From positions 1-35,744 of the forward strand of contig CASFML010000186.1 in the NCBI GenBank assembly GCA_949295795.1: DNA of 35,744 nt. The letters are read 5' to 3'. The DNA comes from an uncultured Gammaproteobacteria bacterium. GTDB taxonomy: Bacteria; Pseudomonadota; Gammaproteobacteria; Diplorickettsiales; Diplorickettsiaceae. A program made the translations under genes and the position numbers. A model generated the notes under the pieces. That model worked only from the letters and a program-made list of their open reading frames with translations. It was not told the DNA's origin and made no database searches. Positions 26,369 through 35,520 of the stretch are shown here, piece by piece; the first letter of the stretch is position 1, and every line of letters starts with the position of its first letter.

Positions 26369-26432
26369 TATTCTTCAAAGTATATGATTTTTTTGCGAAA
26401 CTTCTATCCATTTAAGTTATTGAGAAGTACTT

Positions 26433-27749
26433 ATGATAACGGAAAAATTAAAAACTAACATTACTGACTATAAAGTGGCTGATTTAAATTTAGCAGAATG
26501 GGGACGGCGAGAAATCACCATTGCTGAAACAGAAATGCCAGGATTAATGGCCTTACGTAAAAAGTATGGATCCGAAAAACCTTTAAAAGGTGCGCGAATT
26601 GCAGGCTGTTTGCATATGACCATACAAACGGCAGTTTTAATTGAAACATTGCTTGAGTTGGGCGCTGAAGTACGTTGGTCCTCCTGTAATATTTTTTCAA
26701 CACAGGATCATGCTGCAGCAGCAATGGCTGCGCGAAATATTCCGGTTTTTGCTTGGAAAGGCGAAACCGAAGAAGAGTTTTGGTGGTGTATTGAGCATAC
26801 TTTAACGGGGCCCAATCATTGGGTACCCAATTTATTATTGGATGATGGCGGCGATCTTACTTTATTACTTCACCAAAAACATCCTAAGCTTTTACGAGAT
26901 ATTAAAGGGGTATCAGAAGAGACTACCACCGGTGTACATAGGCTGTATCAAATGCAAAAGGAAAAAACATTATTGGTTCCAGCGATAAATGTGAATGATT
27001 CTGTAACAAAATCTAAATTTGATAACCTCTATGGCTGCAGAGAATCATTGATTGATGCTTTAAAACGAGCAACCGATGTTATGATTGCAGGTAAAATTGC
27101 TATAGTTTGTGGTTATGGAGATGTAGGAAAAGGGTGTGCTCAGAGTCTACGCGCCTATGGTGCTACGGTTTGGGTCACAGAAATTGATCCAATATGTGCA
27201 TTGCAAGCGGCAATGGAAGGTTATCGTGTCGTAACGATGGAAGATGTGTCTGAAATTGGAGATATATTTGTCACAGCTACCGGCAACAAGGATGTTATTT
27301 CTTTATCCCATATGCAAAAGATGAAAGATTTGGCTATTGTTTGTAATATTGGTCATTTTGATTCTGAAATAGATGTTGCTGGGTTACGTCAATTTAATTG
27401 GATAAATATCAAGCCGCAGGTCGATCAGATAAATTTTCCTAATAAAAAACGTTTACTTCTATTGGCGGAGGGTCGTTTAGTTAATCTAGGGTGCGCCACG
27501 GGGCATCCAAGTTTTGTTATGTCTAATTCTTTTACCAACCAAGTTTTAGCACAGATTGAATTATGGAAATATACTAATCGTTATGAAAAAGGCAAGGTAT
27601 ATATGTTACCTAAAGCGCTGGACGAACAAGTAGCACGTGTACATTTAGAAAAAGTAGGTGCTAAATTAACAAAGTTAACTTCCGAACAAGCAAATTACAT
27701 TGGCGTCAAGCCGGAAGGACCCTATAAATCTGACTATTATCGTTATTAG
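26433..27749 (+). CDS. ahcY: Adenosylhomocysteinase (S-adenosylhomocysteine hydrolase)
   Basis: 438 aa NAD-dependent enzyme that splits SAH into adenosine and homocysteine, relieving product inhibition of methyltransferases such as BioC. Seen: [16 protein letters not shown] (57-72), [15 protein letters not shown] (83-97), [23 protein letters not shown], catalytic Lys/Asp in [13 protein letters not shown], the NAD loop GYGDVGKG (227-234), and the C-terminal [13 protein letters not shown] that completes the NAD site of the partner subunit. It follows metK by 132 bp in the same direction. It ends 3 bp from the convergent rpiA stop. Confidence 0.97.
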   Translation: MITEKLKTNITDYKVADLNLAEWGRREITIAETEMPGLMALRKKYGSEKPLKGARIAGCLHMTIQTAVLIETLLELGAEVRWSSCNIFSTQDHAAAAMAARNIPVFAWKGETEEEFWWCIEHTLTGPNHWVPNLLLDDGGDLTLLLHQKHPKLLRDIKGVSEETTTGVHRLYQMQKEKTLLVPAINVNDSVTKSKFDNLYGCRESLIDALKRATDVMIAGKIAIVCGYGDVGKGCAQSLRAYGATVWVTEIDPICALQAAMEGYRVVTMEDVSEIGDIFVTATGNKDVISLSHMQKMKDLAIVCNIGHFDSEIDVAGLRQFNWINIKPQVDQINFPNKKRLLLLAEGRLVNLGCATGHPSFVMSNSFTNQVLAQIELWKYTNRYEKGKVYMLPKALDEQVARVHLEKVGAKLTKLTSEQANYIGVKPEGPYKSDYYRY

Positions 27750-27752
27750 TAA

Positions 27753-28430
27753 TTAATGAAACTTATTTACCAAGGTTTTTACACCCGTTTTGCTAGCTAT
27801 AAGTAAAATATTTGCGGGGCGTTGTGCGAATAGACCGTTGCTAACCACACCTGGAATATTATTGAGTAAACGCTCAAGTTTTATAGGGTTGGTAAAATCC
27901 CAGTGCTGAGAATCTAATATAATATTACCATTATCAGTAATAAATTTTTCTCTATAAATAGGAAAACCACCTAGTTTAACCAATTCTCTAGCGACATAGC
28001 TACGGGCCATAGGAATAACTTCCAGCGGCAGACTTTTTTGTCCTAGCATACTGACATACTTACTTTCGTCAACGATACAAATAAAATTTCTGCTTGCCGA
28101 AGCGATAATTTTTTCGCGTGTTAACGCTCCTCCTCCGCCTTTTATAAGTTGTAGTTGTGAATTGGCTTCATCGGCACCATCTATATAAAGAGCTAATTCG
28201 CCAATGCTATTTAAATCTAATACAGGGATATTAAATTGTTTTAAAAGTTTTTCAGTCTCAATAGAAGCAGCAACTACCCCTTCGATTTTATGTTTAATGG
28301 TAGCTAAAGCAGTTATGAAGTGATTAATAGTGCTACCGCTTCCTATACCTATAATAGAGTCCGTTTTAATATAATCTAAAACAGCCTCGGCTACTTTGAT
28401 TTTTAACAATTCTTGATTGGACGTTCCCAC
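27753..28430 (-). CDS. rpiA: Ribose-5-phosphate isomerase A
   Basis: 225 aa, interconverts ribulose-5-phosphate and ribose-5-phosphate in the pentose phosphate pathway. Seen: [13 protein letters not shown] (27-39), YIDGADEAN with catalytic-site acids (82-90) and [13 protein letters not shown] (96-108), the three signature blocks of RpiA. The start is a GTG at 28430, supported by GGAGA eight bases before it. The 3' end is almost back-to-back with ahcY with no terminator between. Confidence 0.96.
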   Translation of the reverse strand: MGTSNQELLKIKVAEAVLDYIKTDSIIGIGSGSTINHFITALATIKHKIEGVVAASIETEKLLKQFNIPVLDLNSIGELALYIDGADEANSQLQLIKGGGGALTREKIIASASRNFICIVDESKYVSMLGQKSLPLEVIPMARSYVARELVKLGGFPIYREKFITDNGNIILDSQHWDFTNPIKLERLLNNIPGVVSNGLFAQRPANILLIASKTGVKTLVNKFH

Positions 28431-28474
28431 TTAAATCTCCTCGTAAGATTTTTGTCAAGTTACTTTGACATAAG

Positions 28475-28496
28475 CTTAATTGGCATGCAATTTAAG
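28475..28496. repeat. Imperfect 22-bp palindrome upstream of rpiA
   Basis: CTTAA at 28475 and TTAAG ending at 28496 flank a GCATGC centre (28483-28488). It is about 45 bp before the rpiA start on the minus strand and may be a regulator site. Two direct TTTAAGTTA-like copies follow at 28491-28508. Confidence 0.3.
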
Positions 28497-28585
28497 TTAT
28501 TTAAGTTCAAACTGATCTTTTTAAAAGGTTAACTACTTAAATAATTTGATTTTGAAATATAGCCTTTTTCCTATTAAACTAAACT

Positions 28586-28792
28586 TTAGACTTTATACTG
28601 TTCTGAACCTACAATGAAACCTATTAGCGCAGCATCTTCTTGAGAGAAGCCACTGAGTAATGCAGGAACAGTAAAAATTTGATGAGCTGTACGCATAAAA
28701 TATAAGCCTCGCCCAAGAATATTGACCAAAATAGTATTGTCTCGATATTGGGCAATTATTTGATAACGTATTTGTTCGGATATGTTCCACAT
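28586..28792 (-). CDS. Small unknown protein (68 aa)
   Basis: Not recognised. 68 aa, with a possible hydrophobic helix in the middle and the C-terminal pattern ALLSGFSQEDAALIGFIVGSEQ. No signal peptide. The start ATG is preceded by GGAGAT at normal spacing (minus strand), which argues that it is a real gene; an overlapping frame starting at 28805 lacks such support. An AT-rich inverted repeat lies 18-40 bp upstream. Confidence 0.55.
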   Translation of the reverse strand: MWNISEQIRYQIIAQYRDNTILVNILGRGLYFMRTAHQIFTVPALLSGFSQEDAALIGFIVGSEQYKV

Positions 28793-28809
28793 AGTGTATC
28801 TCCATAAAA

Positions 28810-28832
28810 AAATAGTTAAATAAGAACTATTT
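28810..28832. repeat. Inverted repeat upstream of the 68-aa ORF
   Basis: AAATAGTT (28810-28817) and AACTATTT (28825-28832), 7-nt loop. Read on the minus strand it is followed by TTTT, so it would resemble a weak leader terminator; it could equally be an operator. Confidence 0.4.
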
Positions 28833-28921
28833 ATATTGTTTAAATCCTTACCGAATTCTATGAAGAAAATATTTGTCTTTGATTGTTAGATTTTTTAGAT
28901 TCAACTTTAACACTCATTGCA

Positions 28922-28975
28922 GCTCAATATGGTTATGATGATTGCAGATGTGATCTTTAAGTTGCATGATTGAGC
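28922..28975. repeat. Widely spaced inverted repeat GCTCAAT / ATTGAGC
   Basis: Perfect 7-bp arms at 28922-28928 and 28969-28975, 40 nt apart, with a repeated ATTGCAG (28917-28923 and 28941-28947) beside and inside. It could close a structured RNA; significance is uncertain. Confidence 0.25.
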
Positions 28976-29118
28976 GGAAGATATATCTAAAAAACGACAA
29001 AATACTATCTCTTTAAAACTATACTATGTGGCTATCTATTAATTCAATGTGCGAAAAACTTTAAAATTGATTAGAAAGATGGTTTTTTTATCTATTTGGT
29101 AAACTATTTTAATGTTTG

Positions 29119-29144
29119 AACCCCAAAAAAAAGGGTTTTTTTTT
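29119..29144 (+). terminator. Intrinsic terminator without an upstream protein gene
   Basis: AACCC (29119-29123), loop of a C and eight A residues, GGGTT (29133-29137), then seven more T residues to 29144. The shape is that of a Rho-independent terminator on the plus strand, yet no plus-strand protein gene precedes it for over 1.3 kb (ahcY ends at 27749). Confidence 0.55.
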
Positions 29145-29350
29145 AGCTATGATTTTTCTCACTTAACCTTTTTTGCTAAGCATGTGTTATGCTTGACCAT
29201 TTTTATAAGACCTACTCTAAAATATCTAAGGTACTTGCTTAGTTATTGTCTGGAGCTTCTAAAGAAAAGAAGCCATTCTATAAGGAAAGACCGGTCCGAT
29301 ATTTTTGGGAGAGGTTCAACGATTTTAGTTTTTATTTAAAAGAGGCCTGT

Positions 29351-30031
29351 ATGCTTAGATTGGGATTACGTAGCCTATTGTTTTTAGCATTATCTATTAT
29401 TCTAACCTCTTGTGGGAAAATGGACAATAATTCTAAAACTTCCCCGCCACTGAGTTTTAAAGCAGGAAAAGATTATGAAATTATTTCTACATCAGAAATT
29501 ATTCCGAAATTAACTCCTCAAACTCAAGTGCGAGTAGTTGAGTTCTTCAGTTATGCTTGTCCAGCTTGCTATCATTTTGAGCCTATATTAAGTAAATGGC
29601 TTGCGGAACAACCAAATTATGTAAAATTTGAACGTATACCCATAGTATTTCAACCAAATTGGCGCAGTTTAGCTCGAGCCTATTACATTGCTAAAATGTT
29701 GGGGGTAGAAAAAGAATTGACCCCAGCAATATTTAAGGCTATTCATGTTGAGGGACAAGATTTATCTAACCCTAAGCTTCAAGAAGAGTTTTTTATAAAA
29801 CATGGAGTTAAACAACATGAATTTGAAAGTGTTGCTAGTTTTTCACCAGGTATTGATGCTCAATTATTGAGAAGTGATACTTTGATGCAAGAGGATAAAA
29901 TTCTTGCAGCACCTACATTAGTTATAGAGAATCGATATAAAGTTGATCCCAGTATGATAGGTGGAGATCCTAAACGCTTTTTGCAAGTTACTGATTATTT
30001 GATTGAAAAAGTGAGAAAAGGGGACGAGTAA
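29351..30031 (+). CDS. DsbA-like thiol:disulfide oxidoreductase, predicted lipoprotein
   Basis: 226 aa. The N-terminus is a lipoprotein signal with lipobox LTSC (C21). A DsbA thioredoxin domain follows, with FFSYACPACYHFEP (CPAC at 70-73, the oxidising type), the helical insertion, and the cis-proline loop in AAPTLVIENRY. AAAAGAGG precedes the ATG at 29351; the frame is open further up, but only this start gives a lipobox. DsbA-type lipoproteins such as Com1 of Coxiella are surface or periplasmic oxidases that fold envelope proteins and, in Legionella, secretion components. It ends 1 bp before mlaF, so it is probably cotranscribed with the mla genes. Confidence 0.88.
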   Translation: MLRLGLRSLLFLALSIILTSCGKMDNNSKTSPPLSFKAGKDYEIISTSEIIPKLTPQTQVRVVEFFSYACPACYHFEPILSKWLAEQPNYVKFERIPIVFQPNWRSLARAYYIAKMLGVEKELTPAIFKAIHVEGQDLSNPKLQEEFFIKHGVKQHEFESVASFSPGIDAQLLRSDTLMQEDKILAAPTLVIENRYKVDPSMIGGDPKRFLQVTDYLIEKVRKGDE

Positions 30032-30032
30032 C

Positions 30033-30824
30033 TTGAGTGATTTTGTTAACATTCGGGGTTTATATTTTTATCGTAACGGTCGTCCCGTTTTTTCCGATAT
30101 CGAATTAAATATCCCACGAGGTAAAATAACGGCCATCATGGGTCCAAGTGGATCTGGGAAGACTACATTGTTACGACTCATTGGCGGTCAATTAAAGCCA
30201 GAACGTGGCAGTATACACGTCGATGGAAAGTTAATAAATAAACTTTCAAGAGCTCAACTTTATGAATTACGTCGTAAAATGGGTATTTTATTTCAGAGTG
30301 GGGCTTTGTTTACCAATCTAAATGTTTTTGAAAACGTTGCTTTTCCTCTAAGAGAGCATACCGAATTACCAGATTTTCTGATTCGCGACATTGTGCTGAT
30401 GAAATTACAATCAGTCGGCTTACGTGGGGCTAAAAGTCTTATGCCAAGTCAACTTTCCGGTGGGATGGCACGACGTGTCGCTTTAGCGCGAGCGATTGCT
30501 TTAGATCCAGAGCTTATTATGTATGATGAACCTTTTACAGGTTTGGATCCTATTGCTCTTGGTGTGATTGTCAAGCTTATTTCAGATCTAAACAAAGCCT
30601 TAAGTATTACGACAATTTTAGTTTCGCATGATGTAGAAGAAGTGCTGAATATAGCAGACTATATTTATATGATTGCTAGCGGAAAAATTATTGGTCATGG
30701 TACTCCCGAAAAACTTCAAATTGATAAGGATTTAGAGGTTCAACAATTTTTACAAGGTTTACCAGATGGCCCGGTTCCCTTTCACTATCCCGCCATCGAT
30801 TATTACCAAGATTTGTTACATTAA
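30033..30824 (+). CDS. mlaF: Mla pathway ABC transporter ATPase MlaF
   Basis: 263 aa ATPase of the MlaFEDB inner-membrane complex, which moves phospholipids between the inner membrane and the periplasmic carrier MlaC to keep outer-membrane asymmetry. Walker A GPSGSGKT (37-44), Q-loop in [21 protein letters not shown] signature [14 protein letters not shown] (141-154), Walker B with D165-E166 in [11 protein letters not shown], and the H-loop in LVSHDVEE. The start is TTG, preceded by AGGGGACGAG. The rare start and direct coupling to the DsbA-like gene suggest moderate translation set by read-through from upstream. Confidence 0.95.
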   Translation: MSDFVNIRGLYFYRNGRPVFSDIELNIPRGKITAIMGPSGSGKTTLLRLIGGQLKPERGSIHVDGKLINKLSRAQLYELRRKMGILFQSGALFTNLNVFENVAFPLREHTELPDFLIRDIVLMKLQSVGLRGAKSLMPSQLSGGMARRVALARAIALDPELIMYDEPFTGLDPIALGVIVKLISDLNKALSITTILVSHDVEEVLNIADYIYMIASGKIIGHGTPEKLQIDKDLEVQQFLQGLPDGPVPFHYPAIDYYQDLLH

Positions 30825-30828
30825 TGCT

Positions 30829-31617
30829 ATGTTGATATTAGATAAACTACGATCTTTAGGCCATTTTGGCTTACAGCTATTAATGAGCTTTGGGCGCTCT
30901 GGAATTTTTTTAGCCCATTTATTAATCCGCAAACCATCGTTTAAAAAAAGTTTTCCTTTACTAATCGAACAACTTTATTTTATTGGCGTACAATCTTTAA
31001 TCATTATTATATTGTCGGGATTATTTATTGGGTTGGTAGTGGGTTTACAAGGCTATAATACTTTAAATAAATTTGGGGCTAGTCAACAATTAGGTCAATT
31101 AGTTGCTTTAAGTGTGGTGCGAGAGTTAGGACCTGTGGTTACGGCTTTATTGTTTGCTGGGCGGGCTGGCTCTGCATTGACTGCAGAAATTGGCTTGATG
31201 AAATCTACTGAACAGCTTGCGAGTATGGAAATGATGGGTGTTGATCCACTATGGCGGGTGATTTCACCTCGTTTTTGGGGAGGGGTTATCAGTATGCCCC
31301 TATTAATGATTATTTTTAGTGCAGTTGCAGTTTGGGGTGGATATTTAGTAGGTGTGGTTTGGTTGGGCGTTGATAGCGGAACATTCTGGAGTGCTATGCA
31401 ATCTGCAGTTAATTTTCATGATGATATAGTGAATGGAATTATTAAAAGTATAGTTTTTGGTTGTGTCGTGACGTGGATAGCGGTGTTTCAAGGATATGAT
31501 ACGATCCCTACCGCGCAAGGTATTGGTCAAGCGACAACACATACTGTTGTATATTCTTCGTTGGCTGTACTAGGCTTGGATTTTGTATTAACCGCAGTGA
31601 TGATGGGGGGTTGGTAA
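30829..31617 (+). CDS. mlaE: Mla pathway permease MlaE
   Basis: 262 aa permease of the MlaE/YrbE family, about five or six membrane helices. Typical segments: [29 protein letters not shown], too long to be anything but the helix-1 block of this family; [29 protein letters not shown], the conserved E-L-G-P coupling region; and [14 protein letters not shown], the EQ..A...MGV.P block. The frame is open from 30766, but ATG 30829, five bases after the mlaF stop, gives the usual N-terminus. Followed with no gap by mlaD. Confidence 0.95.
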   Translation: MLILDKLRSLGHFGLQLLMSFGRSGIFLAHLLIRKPSFKKSFPLLIEQLYFIGVQSLIIIILSGLFIGLVVGLQGYNTLNKFGASQQLGQLVALSVVRELGPVVTALLFAGRAGSALTAEIGLMKSTEQLASMEMMGVDPLWRVISPRFWGGVISMPLLMIIFSAVAVWGGYLVGVVWLGVDSGTFWSAMQSAVNFHDDIVNGIIKSIVFGCVVTWIAVFQGYDTIPTAQGIGQATTHTVVYSSLAVLGLDFVLTAVMMGGW

Positions 31618-32088
31618 GTGCGAGAGAGAATAATAGAGATTTGGGTTGGTTTTTTTATGTTACTTGGAATACTTGCTTTATTAGTTTTAGCTTTTAAGGT
31701 AAGTGGGCTAAGTAATTCCATAGGGGAGAGCGGATATAATTTAATAGCCGCTTTTGATAATGTAGGAGGATTAAAAGTACGTTCGCCCGTATCTTTAGCA
31801 GGTGTTCATATAGGGGAAGTAAGCGCAATAAAGCTAGATAATGTTCAATTCAAAGCGGTCGTCACTATGAAAATTGATCCTAAATATAAACAACTGCCAG
31901 TCGATACTTCTGCAAGTATTCTAACGCAAGGGTTATTGGGAGCGAACTATATTAGTTTAACACCAGGATTTGCTCAAACGTTTTTAAAAAATAATGCTAT
32001 CGTACAAGATACGCATCCCGCATTAATTTTAGAAGATCTTATTGGCCAATTAATATTTAGCTTAAAGAATTCAGGGGGTAAGAAATGA
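31618..32088 (+). CDS. mlaD: Mla pathway MCE-domain protein MlaD
   Basis: 156 aa. One N-terminal membrane helix (about 8-26) and an MCE domain (about 38-115) with AAFDNVGGLKVRSPVSLAG-type start and VHIGEVSAIKL, ILTQGLLGANYISLTPG. It forms the hexameric periplasmic ring of the Mla transporter. The start is GTG at 31618, directly after the mlaE stop. Length is close to that of other gammaproteobacterial MlaD, a little short at the C-terminus. It overlaps mlaC by 4 nt. Confidence 0.94.
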   Translation: MRERIIEIWVGFFMLLGILALLVLAFKVSGLSNSIGESGYNLIAAFDNVGGLKVRSPVSLAGVHIGEVSAIKLDNVQFKAVVTMKIDPKYKQLPVDTSASILTQGLLGANYISLTPGFAQTFLKNNAIVQDTHPALILEDLIGQLIFSLKNSGGKK

Positions 32089-32687
32089 AAAAAGTAACAC
32101 TCGCATTATTTGGATTATTAATCTGTACAATAGCATGGGCGATTTCTTCGCCTGTAGATTTGTTACAAAATACTTCTAATCAATTAATTTCAGCCTTGCA
32201 GCGAAATCAAGCTACGCTTAGAACAAAACCTCAGATTGTTTATGGCATAGTTAATCAAATTTTGTTACCCCATGTCGATATTATGAGCATGTCAAGTAAA
32301 GCTTTGGGTCGTGATGCATGGTTACGTGCTACGCCAATGCAAAGACAAGCTTTTGCTCAACAATTTGTTACCTTGCTTATCCGAACCTATTCAAGCGCTT
32401 TGGCACAATATACCAATGAAAGAGTAAATTTTTTACCCATTCGGGGTGATTATACTAATCAATCTCATGTACAAGTTAATAGTATCATTGTTCGTGAATC
32501 AGGTCCTTCTATTAATCTAAGCTATCGTATGACACGAGTAGGCGGACAGTGGATGCTATATGACTTTAGTGTTGATGGAGTAAGCATTATCGAAAGCTTT
32601 CGTTCTCAATTTGTAGAACAGTTGCAACATAGTGGTATCGATGGCCTAATTAATAAACTTGCGCAACATAACAACCAAAGTGATTGA
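32085..32687 (+). CDS. mlaC: Mla pathway periplasmic phospholipid carrier MlaC
   Basis: 200 aa. Signal peptide with cleavage expected after IAWA (residue 19). The mature domain shows VDLLQNTSNQLISAL, IVNQILLPHVDIMSMSSKALG, RQAFAQQFVTLLIRTYSSAL and the late YDFSVDGVSIIESFRSQF block, all typical of Tol_Tol_Ttg2/MlaC. It shuttles phospholipid between MlaA-porin at the outer membrane and MlaFEDB. Overlaps the mlaD stop (ATGA). No mlaA is in the window. Confidence 0.94.
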   Translation: MKKVTLALFGLLICTIAWAISSPVDLLQNTSNQLISALQRNQATLRTKPQIVYGIVNQILLPHVDIMSMSSKALGRDAWLRATPMQRQAFAQQFVTLLIRTYSSALAQYTNERVNFLPIRGDYTNQSHVQVNSIIVRESGPSINLSYRMTRVGGQWMLYDFSVDGVSIIESFRSQFVEQLQHSGIDGLINKLAQHNNQSD

Positions 32688-32692
32688 TTTAG

Positions 32693-33004
32693 ATGAAAAA
32701 ACCATCTTTACAGTTTAAAAAAGATCATTATGTTTTAGCGGGCTCTTTAAATACCTATACCGTACCTGGGCTATGGCAATTTAGCCAGGATATCCTAAAA
32801 AAAGATAAAACATCATTAATTCTCTTTAATTTAGAAAATGTCACTCAAAGTGATAGTAGTGGTGTGGCATTATTGATTGCTTGGACACGACTGTTAAAAC
32901 AGCGTGATCAAAAGGTTCATTTTATAGCTTTACCTACACAGATGTTGGCTATTATTCGAGTGTCGGATTTAGAAAAAATATTGCCTATAAATCCTTCCAA
33001 ATAA
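32693..33004 (+). CDS. mlaB: Mla pathway STAS-domain protein MlaB
   Basis: 103 aa single STAS domain that binds MlaF and stabilises the transporter. Seen: an initial strand HYVLAGSLNTYTVPGLWQF, then LFNLENVTQSDSSGVALLIAW with the STAS DSSG turn (54-57), and the last helix in LAIIRVSDLEKILP. Position directly after mlaC agrees with the E. coli order. The BolA-like gene ibaG that often follows mlaB is absent; the next gene is murA after a 148-bp gap. Confidence 0.9.
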   Translation: MKKPSLQFKKDHYVLAGSLNTYTVPGLWQFSQDILKKDKTSLILFNLENVTQSDSSGVALLIAWTRLLKQRDQKVHFIALPTQMLAIIRVSDLEKILPINPSK

Positions 33005-33152
33005 TGGGCCGATCTAAAGCGAAGAAAGCGTAATTTATTTGGACAAAGAGAAGCGTTTAATCTTTCTTGGGAATTTCTATAGCAAAAAAGTTATATATTT
33101 AAAGAATTGTTGGGGATTGGTCGATATACTAGGTATAAAAATAGAGAGATAA

Positions 33153-34428
<1,276 letters not shown>

Positions 34429-34430
<2 letters not shown>

Positions 34431-34494
34431 TAGAGAATTAGAAGTTTACTAATTGTCCAAGTACAACCAATAAACTTTCTAATTAGACTCTATC
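34429..34494. terminator. Long imperfect hairpin, probable bidirectional terminator of murA and the CADD gene
   Basis: Left arm 34429-34448 (GATAGAG, AATTAGAA, GTTTA) matches the reverse complement of 34471-34494 (TAAAC, TTTCTAATT, then CTCTATC) with a 3-nt and a 1-nt bulge. It fills the gap between the two convergent stop codons. Confidence 0.55.
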
Positions 34495-34506
34495 TAAATG
34501 ACTTTA

Positions 34507-35232
34507 TTAAACGACTGTTGCTTCACACACATTCAACATTCGAGTTTGTATGCCGCTTAACATATTCCAAATGGATTTCGCTATTTTTTTTGCTGCCCTT
34601 TCTGCGATTATTTTTTCTTCCATTGGTAAGTTTTTTATGAGGGTTTTAGTGGCTTCGGCATGTTCTACATCAGCCTCAAGATGAACTAGGAAGAATTTCA
34701 AAGTAGCTTCATCCGAAATATTATAAAATTGTTTCAATCCCGTGATCTTACTGGCAGCCGTTTGCGGAATTTGACGTTCATAAGCATATAAAGCGCCTAA
34801 ACCTTCTGCATAAGACGAGCGTGATAGTGTTAGAAAATCATCGATAAACTGTTTAGTTTCTGGGAAAAGTTCGCAATTAATAACAGTAGCTTCTGATAAG
34901 CCTAGGCCTTTAGTAAATTGTAACCATAAAGCTGGATGACTATCGAGACCATTCATACCTTCTTCATCATTAAGATTTTCTAATAGGACCTTTCGCGCAT
35001 CAGAATGCTGACAATTGCTGTGCGTGGCACTAAGATATCTTGGGAAAGCATCCACGTGATGATAATACTGACAAGCATAATCTCGAAGATTGTCTAACGA
35101 CAACTTTCCAGCAGACCAAGCTTGATAAAGGGGATGTTTTAATAAATGCTTTTCATTCAGCTGTCTATCAAGTTGCTGCATATAATTACTTTGCAAAATA
35201 TCATTGAGTGTATTATCGACTTGCATAGTCAT
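34507..35232 (-). CDS. CADD-family protein, probable self-sacrificing p-aminobenzoate synthase
   Basis: 241 aa, TenA/PqqC-like helical fold. In Chlamydia trachomatis CADD (CT610) makes p-aminobenzoate for folate by consuming its own tyrosine, with a metal-oxygen centre and a lysine as amino donor, bypassing PabABC. From memory of that work, the metal ligands and reactive residues have counterparts here: E91 in NLNDEEG, H99 in SHPALW, E152 in LYAYERQIP, and H184, D188 and H191 in VHLEADVEHAEA; tyrosine Y36 in HPLYQAW and lysine K162 in ASKITGLK. The ATG at 35232 has AGGAGA upstream (minus strand); the frame is open for 27 more codons but without such support. The Chlamydia protein was first described as a death-domain binder, so a host role has also been proposed. 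Confidence 0.85.
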   Translation of the reverse strand: MTMQVDNTLNDILQSNYMQQLDRQLNEKHLLKHPLYQAWSAGKLSLDNLRDYACQYYHHVDAFPRYLSATHSNCQHSDARKVLLENLNDEEGMNGLDSHPALWLQFTKGLGLSEATVINCELFPETKQFIDDFLTLSRSSYAEGLGALYAYERQIPQTAASKITGLKQFYNISDEATLKFFLVHLEADVEHAEATKTLIKNLPMEEKIIAERAAKKIAKSIWNMLSGIQTRMLNVCEATVV

Positions 35233-35445
35233 AGTGCCTTTCTCCTTATTTGGTTTAGAACGTGACATTATACCGAATTTAATCTCAAATCTAAAACCAA
35301 GAATATGTCTCAAATATTACCAACTTTTAAGCGCACATTGCTTTAAAGGTTTACTTAATAGAGTGTATTTTGGAAAAAAGCAAATTTTATTTAAAAACAA
35401 ATCAGTTTTTATTATTTGTATAGAAAATTTTCAACTTTCTGCAAT

Positions 35446-35474
35446 TTGACACTATTTAGTTTAACTTCTACGAT
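35446..35474 (+). promoter_or_regulatory. Sigma70-type promoter for the C-terminal lipoprotein gene
   Basis: Consensus TTGACA (35446-35451), 17-bp spacer, TACGAT (35469-35474), leaving a leader of about 40 nt before the ATG at 35521. Confidence 0.5.
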
Positions 35475-35520
35475 AAAGTGCATTATTTTGTTTTATAAGC
35501 TATAAAATGGAGTTTTTCAT

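Larger units (their letters stand above)
28793..29350. other. 558-bp intergenic region with structured elements and no convincing protein gene
   Basis: The gap between the 68-aa ORF and the DsbA-like gene has an AT-rich inverted repeat, a widely spaced inverted repeat, a TATACT -10-like element (29020-29025) and a strong intrinsic terminator (29119-29144). Two open frames here (29112-29339 on the plus strand, and the in-frame upstream extension of the DsbA-like gene from a TTG at 29246) lack start-site support and are not called as genes. Confidence 0.6.

Noticed and set aside
28861-28960. Short peptide-like frames suggesting a decayed gene
   Set aside because: Frames of 9-25 codons are expected by chance and none matches a family I know.
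29112-29339. 75-aa open frame with several hydrophobic residues
   Set aside because: It begins next to the orphan terminator, has no ribosome binding site and overlaps the upstream region of the DsbA-like gene; composition looks random.
29246-29350. In-frame N-terminal extension of the DsbA-like protein
   Set aside because: It would start at TTG without a ribosome binding site and would bury the lipobox at residue 53-56; the ATG at 29351 gives a proper lipoprotein signal.
33005-33079. Read-through frame after the mlaB stop (about 24 codons, basic)
   Set aside because: MlaB is complete at normal length and nothing suggests suppression of the TAA; treated as chance.
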